64,000 bases of DNA from Cyanobacteria bacterium REEB67. GTDB taxonomy: Bacteria > Cyanobacteriota > Vampirovibrionia > Obscuribacterales > Obscuribacteraceae. Below the pieces are notes generated by a model. That model ran no database searches. It saw only the letters and a list, made by a program, of their open reading frames with translations, and was not told the origin of the DNA. How positions within the stretch are numbered: position 1 is the stretch's first letter; the number at the start of each line of letters is the position of its first letter. Location of the stretch: contig JAGXAB010000023.1 in NCBI GenBank assembly GCA_018971775.1, forward strand, positions 1 to 64,000, written 5' to 3'. Of the stretch, positions 60,646 to 64,000 are shown piece by piece. A program made the translations under genes and the position numbers.

Positions 60646-60665
60646 TTTGTTATTGTTGCACAATC

Positions 60666-60690
60666 GAATCGTTTCAATATGAAAACATTC
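60666..60690. promoter_or_regulatory. Imperfect dyad upstream of marR, candidate autoregulatory operator
   Basis: GAATCGTTTC-AATAT-GAAAACATTC: 8 of 10 positions in each arm are symmetric. It stands 20 bp before the marR start, where MarR proteins commonly bind to repress their own gene. Confidence 0.5.
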
Positions 60691-61210
60691 GCTTCATGAA
60701 CGACTTTGCAGGTGCGGACCAAGAGTGGCGGAAATGAATCGTAAACGAACGATCTGTTCGGGCTGACCGGTAGCCGGGGCGAAATCTTTGCTCAGTGGTG
60801 TGAAAACTATCGGGCGGAGCTTGAAATTAAAGCGCCGGAGAGTGGACGGATTTAGGTTTATTAGCCTGGCCAAAAAACGCGAAGCGAATTCGGTTCGTGA
60901 ATCTTAGGTCGGAACGCGAACCGAATTCGGTTCGCGTTTTGGGCTACGCCCATCTGCTCCGAAAGTCCGGTTATTGCTACTGGCGCGGCTTTTACGGATG
61001 TTCGCCCGTCACTGGTCCGTCACTGGTCCGCCACCAGTCCGCACTTTCTGGCCTATAAGCTTGAGGGCAGACCTTCGTTAAATCAGGCTGGCTGACCACA
61101 TCAGTGTGGTTTTTCCCATTGTGTAGTTGTCTTCATAAAATTACTCTTCTTTATATAGATCCCCCGCGCCGATATCTGAAGTTTTTGCTTCAAATGTCTG
61201 AGGTTTTGTC
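60691..61210. other. 520-bp non-coding stretch before the beta-amylase gene
   Basis: No gene found. It holds the double palindrome at 60878-60938, an 11-bp tandem repeat CGTCACTGGTC twice around 61007-61028, and a small hairpin ACCACA-TCAG-TGTGGT followed by TTTT at 61095-61114. An AT-rich TATATA at 61152-61157 could be the -10 of the following gene. The pairing with TTGTCT is 19 bp and weak. Confidence 0.5.
60878..60938. repeat. Double palindrome, copies 3 and 4 of the dispersed family
   Basis: Copy at 60878-60899: imperfect palindrome around GCGAATTCGG. Copy at 60913-60938: perfect 26-bp palindrome with core CGAACCGAATTCGGTTCG. The copies are 13 bp apart. They share GGTTC(G/A)CG arms with the palindromes at 8-37 and 1676-1697, the centre being GAATTC here and GATATC there. 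Paired palindromes of this kind look like REP/BIME-type elements. Confidence 0.85.
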
Positions 61211-64000
61211 GTGTCCGGAGAGAAGAGCGAAACACAAGCAGCTCAAGGCAAGGCCGACGACGTCGCTTTCATGGCCGGTCACAATCTGGCTGCGGATTAT
61301 TTCGCCTCTGCCGATGCCCAGGCCGCTAAGGCGGCTAAAGCCGCTGAAACTGGCCATGACGCATCTCCTGCTAAGCCAATCAGTTATCTGGAAGAAGGCA
61401 TCGACAAGGTCGCCTCACTGGCTATCAGTGATAAAGAGACCAGACGAACGGTAGATCATTACGGCAGTGAATTGCTGACTACTGCCGCCCTGTTTGCTGG
61501 AGGTCGGCGAGGGCTGGTTGCGACGGCAGCTCTTTATGGTCTGGCAAATACAAACTCCAGCGAGAGCGCCGTGCATACGGCCGAAGATTTTGCCCTCGGA
61601 GCGGTGAAGGGTGTTGCCACTCGTGGCATTTTCTCGACCGCCGGCTTTTTGCCGACTGCACCACTAAAAGGTGTCGTCACCGGTATCGGCTCAAGAGCAC
61701 TGGATAGTGTTGTCAGCCGCGACAGTTTGAACGATCCCGGTTCTATCGGCAAGAAGCTCGCAGCCAATACTTTCAGCGGCCAGGCTATGCTTGTCGATGC
61801 CGCCACCTGGTCGATTGGCGAAGGTTTGTTCCACGGCGGAAATTATCTCAGTGGCGGACGACTCGGTCAAAATCCGCTAGTGCGCGGTATGACCATGGGA
61901 GCGAGCTTCGGCGCCGTAAACGGCACAAACTCCGAGATAACCAGAGAAAAAGCGGCCGGTGAAAATATCGATGTTCTCAATGTTGCCAAACACGGCTTGA
62001 TTGAGGCGGTGATAGGTGGTATCAGTGCTGGTGCCGGCATGCGAGCTGGTGGTATGCACAGCGGCGTGCAGATCAGCGAAGCGACCGGTAAAGGCGTTGA
62101 CAATAAAGGCCCTGCGGCTGGACCGACTCCCCTGGTCGGTCGCGAAGGTGATGGCGTCTCGTTTAGCCTGGGCACCGCTGGTGGTGTATCCAGCAAACTT
62201 GGCCAGATTTTAGACCTTTCAAAACTGCGAGCCGCCAAAGCGATTCCGACCTTGCCCGAAAGCACGCCTTCCGCCGACAGCGGTCCTGCCAAGCCGGCGC
62301 CTCGCGAATTTGTTATCGACTCAGGCAAAGATCAATTTAAGGCCTTTCGCGATCGCAAATCGGACGGTGCTTTTTTGAACGTTCGCGAACGCCTCTTCGG
62401 CGAAGACGGCCGCAGTGAGCTCGGTCCGAAGAAATTGCTGTTCGTGCAAAAGGTCGGTGCCGGTGACAGTGCCCTGAAAGCAGGCGCCGAAAAAGCCGAT
62501 TTGATCGTTTCTTCTCACCCGGAGTTATTATCGGAAGCCGATCGCGCCAAGCATATCTTCCCTGACGGGGAAGGCAAGGTCTGGCTATCGATGGGCGGCA
62601 AAGGCACCAGCTTGCGACTGGCGACCGGCGATGTCCATGTCGCTGAGTGGCGCAAGGAAGGATTTAACGATCCGATCCGTCTGGATAATGGTAACGTCAC
62701 CCTCAGCGTCATGGCACCACTTCTGGTGGGAGACCCGCACGATATCAACGGCGAGTCGTCCAGAGCGGCCTGGAAGGAAGTGGACCGACAGCTGGGTGAA
62801 GCGAAAAAGCTTGGTATCGACGCGGTGTCGACGGACGTCTGGTGGGGGCTGATCGAGCCCAAGCAAGGGCAATTCGACTGGAGTTATTATGAAAAGTTAG
62901 CCGACCATATCACCGCCGCCGGCCTGAAATGGGTGCCGATTTTGTCCTTCCACCGCTGTGGCGGCAATGTCGGTGATGATGCCAATGTACCTCTGCCTGA
63001 CTGGGTATGGCCCGATGTCGCTTCGCGGGCGTCGAACGGCGATGTTGAGGCGGTCAAATATAAAAGCGAACAAGGACATACCAGTGCCGAGTATGTTTCG
63101 CTTTTTGCGGACCAGGCTGTTATGGACAATTATGCCAGTGTGATGAAGGAGTTCCAGAGTCATTTCGCCTCGCGGGCCAAAGATATAGGCGAAGTGAATA
63201 TTAGCCTCGGTCCAGCCGGTGAGCTGCGTTATCCAAGCTATAATTCGCATGATCAAAATACCGGTTATCCGACCAGAGGCGCTCTCCAGGCTTATTCGCC
63301 TCTGGCTGTCGACTCTTTCCGCAAATATGTAATCGCCAAATACGGCGGACATGACGGTGTCGGTAAGGCCTGGAACATCGAAAATCTAGACGACAATCAC
63401 ATCTTGCCCCCCGGAGACCCGAGCGGTTTCTTCCAGCGTGGTGACCATTTCAACACCAGCTATGGTCGGGACTTTTTCGATTGGTACAATCAGTCTCTGG
63501 TAGACCATGGACAGCGCATGCTCAGTACCGCCGTATCTGTTTTTGGCCAGCGTGGCTCCCCTTTTTATGGTATCGATCTTGGTGCCAAAGTACCGGGTGT
63601 CCACTGGCGTATCGGTGAGCGCCAGGGTGACAATGTTGTTTTGGGCGATCGGCTGGCCGAACTGACTGCCGGATTGATTCGCACCAGTCGCGGTGACTGG
63701 GACCGAGACGTTGACGGTCGCGGCTATCGTCCGATCTTTTCCATGTTCAGAGCGATGCAACCACTTACTCCTGGCTTGGGAAGCCGTATCGTGCCCGGCT
63801 TTACCTGTCTGGAGATGGCCGACGGCGATGGCGGTCCATCCGTGCGCGCCCTGCCCCATACGCTCGCCACCTGGGCCGGTCTGGAAGCCGAGCGCCAGGG
63901 TCTGTGGCTCAAAGGAGAGAATGCCCTGAACGGTAATTTGTACAACGGATCGAGTTGGGATCTGATGCGTTCCTTCCTCACATTGCCCAATCAGCATGGC
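61211..64000 (+). CDS. Beta-amylase (GH14) with long N-terminal extension, partial at the right edge
   Basis: At least 930 residues, running off the window. GTG 61211 has GAGG 8 nt upstream. The first 270 residues are Gly/Ala-rich with weakly hydrophobic helices (ALFAGGRRGLVATAALYGLAN; GLIEAVIGGISAGAGMRAGG). A second region lies to about 490. The GH14 barrel starts near 500: APLLVGDPHDINGESS, STDVWWGLIEPKQGQFDW, ILSFHRCGGNVGDD, NISLGPAGELRYPSYN (catalytic acid Glu671), GVHWRIGE and PGFTCLEMADGD (catalytic base Glu868), then LKGENAL. Both catalytic Glu are present, so it should release maltose from alpha-glucan ends. No classical signal peptide. Several open frames on the other strand and in other frames are shadows of this gene. 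Confidence 0.93.
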   Translation, partial: MSGEKSETQAAQGKADDVAFMAGHNLAADYFASADAQAAKAAKAAETGHDASPAKPISYLEEGIDKVASLAISDKETRRTVDHYGSELLTTAALFAGGRRGLVATAALYGLANTNSSESAVHTAEDFALGAVKGVATRGIFSTAGFLPTAPLKGVVTGIGSRALDSVVSRDSLNDPGSIGKKLAANTFSGQAMLVDAATWSIGEGLFHGGNYLSGGRLGQNPLVRGMTMGASFGAVNGTNSEITREKAAGENIDVLNVAKHGLIEAVIGGISAGAGMRAGGMHSGVQISEATGKGVDNKGPAAGPTPLVGREGDGVSFSLGTAGGVSSKLGQILDLSKLRAAKAIPTLPESTPSADSGPAKPAPREFVIDSGKDQFKAFRDRKSDGAFLNVRERLFGEDGRSELGPKKLLFVQKVGAGDSALKAGAEKADLIVSSHPELLSEADRAKHIFPDGEGKVWLSMGGKGTSLRLATGDVHVAEWRKEGFNDPIRLDNGNVTLSVMAPLLVGDPHDINGESSRAAWKEVDRQLGEAKKLGIDAVSTDVWWGLIEPKQGQFDWSYYEKLADHITAAGLKWVPILSFHRCGGNVGDDANVPLPDWVWPDVASRASNGDVEAVKYKSEQGHTSAEYVSLFADQAVMDNYASVMKEFQSHFASRAKDIGEVNISLGPAGELRYPSYNSHDQNTGYPTRGALQAYSPLAVDSFRKYVIAKYGGHDGVGKAWNIENLDDNHILPPGDPSGFFQRGDHFNTSYGRDFFDWYNQSLVDHGQRMLSTAVSVFGQRGSPFYGIDLGAKVPGVHWRIGERQGDNVVLGDRLAELTAGLIRTSRGDWDRDVDGRGYRPIFSMFRAMQPLTPGLGSRIVPGFTCLEMADGDGGPSVRALPHTLATWAGLEAERQGLWLKGENALNGNLYNGSSWDLMRSFLTLPNQHG

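Noticed and set aside
61867-62328. Minus-strand frames within 61500-63997
   Set aside because: They lie opposite the single open reading frame of the beta-amylase gene (61211 to the edge), whose GH14 motifs are in one continuous frame.
1-64000. CRISPR array, tRNA, rRNA, integrase or prophage
   Set aside because: No regularly spaced repeats of CRISPR type, no cloverleaf or rRNA-like sequence and no integrase or phage structural gene was recognised. Small RNAs cannot be excluded by eye.

Overview
The window (about 53% GC by eye, dense with genes on both strands, no rRNA or tRNA seen) looks like chromosome of a Gram-negative, non-photosynthetic cyanobacterial relative of the Obscuribacterales / Vampirovibrionia (Melainabacteria) type. 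This is inferred from the mix of genes: many secreted TPR proteins, a Ser/Thr kinase with a TPR tail, DUF4388/PATAN and degenerate GGDEF proteins, bestrophin, DUF2252, DUF4239 and DUF1269 proteins, lipoproteins and an MBOAT/SGNH pair. A genome or marker-gene search would be needed to confirm it.

Layout. 1-1.7 kb: a protein built from the two ends of an IS1595-type transposase around a DprA-like winged helix, with related palindromes on both sides. 1.9-4.9 kb: MBOAT O-acyltransferase plus SGNH protein. 4.9-12.5 kb: alpha/beta hydrolase, small membrane and lipoprotein genes, bestrophin, a DUF4388/degenerate-GGDEF protein. 12.8-15 kb: hybrid histidine kinase. 15-20.7 kb: four-gene exporter operon with the order of ybhGFSR. 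21-25 kb: lipid-kinase-like protein, cupin, repeat protein and a cystathionine beta-synthase-like enzyme. 25.4-29.4 kb: patatin phospholipase overlapping a 950-residue acyl-activating/ACP/acyltransferase fusion. 29.4-39.8 kb: signalling and surface proteins. 40-43 kb: MocR regulator, secreted protein and nuclease. 43-46 kb: EF-hand and VOC proteins, then a DAHP synthase-chorismate mutase gene with a long regulatory leader. 46-51.5 kb: glutaminase with ankyrins, ABC-F ATPase, NDH-2-like flavoprotein fused to cNMP and CBS domains. 51.5-58.7 kb: TPR proteins, glycerol dehydrogenase-like enzyme, metalloprotease, (alpha/alpha)6 glycosidase-like protein. 58.8-64 kb: secreted aldose epimerase, MarR regulator, and a very large beta-amylase running off the right edge.

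The most striking item is the 44284-44722 leader. A good promoter is followed by two consecutive short ORFs, each packed with Trp, Phe and Tyr codons (FWFYFGF; WFGYFSFYFFWY), and each followed by an intrinsic terminator whose 5' arm can instead pair with an upstream segment. This is a tandem ribosome-mediated attenuator in front of the first enzyme of aromatic amino acid synthesis. Neither leader peptide is long enough to be found by ordinary gene calling.

Other functional groupings are phospholipid turnover (patatin plus acyl-ACP synthetase/acyltransferase), alpha-glucan use (beta-amylase, glucoamylase-like protein, aldose epimerase), and envelope modification (MBOAT/SGNH).
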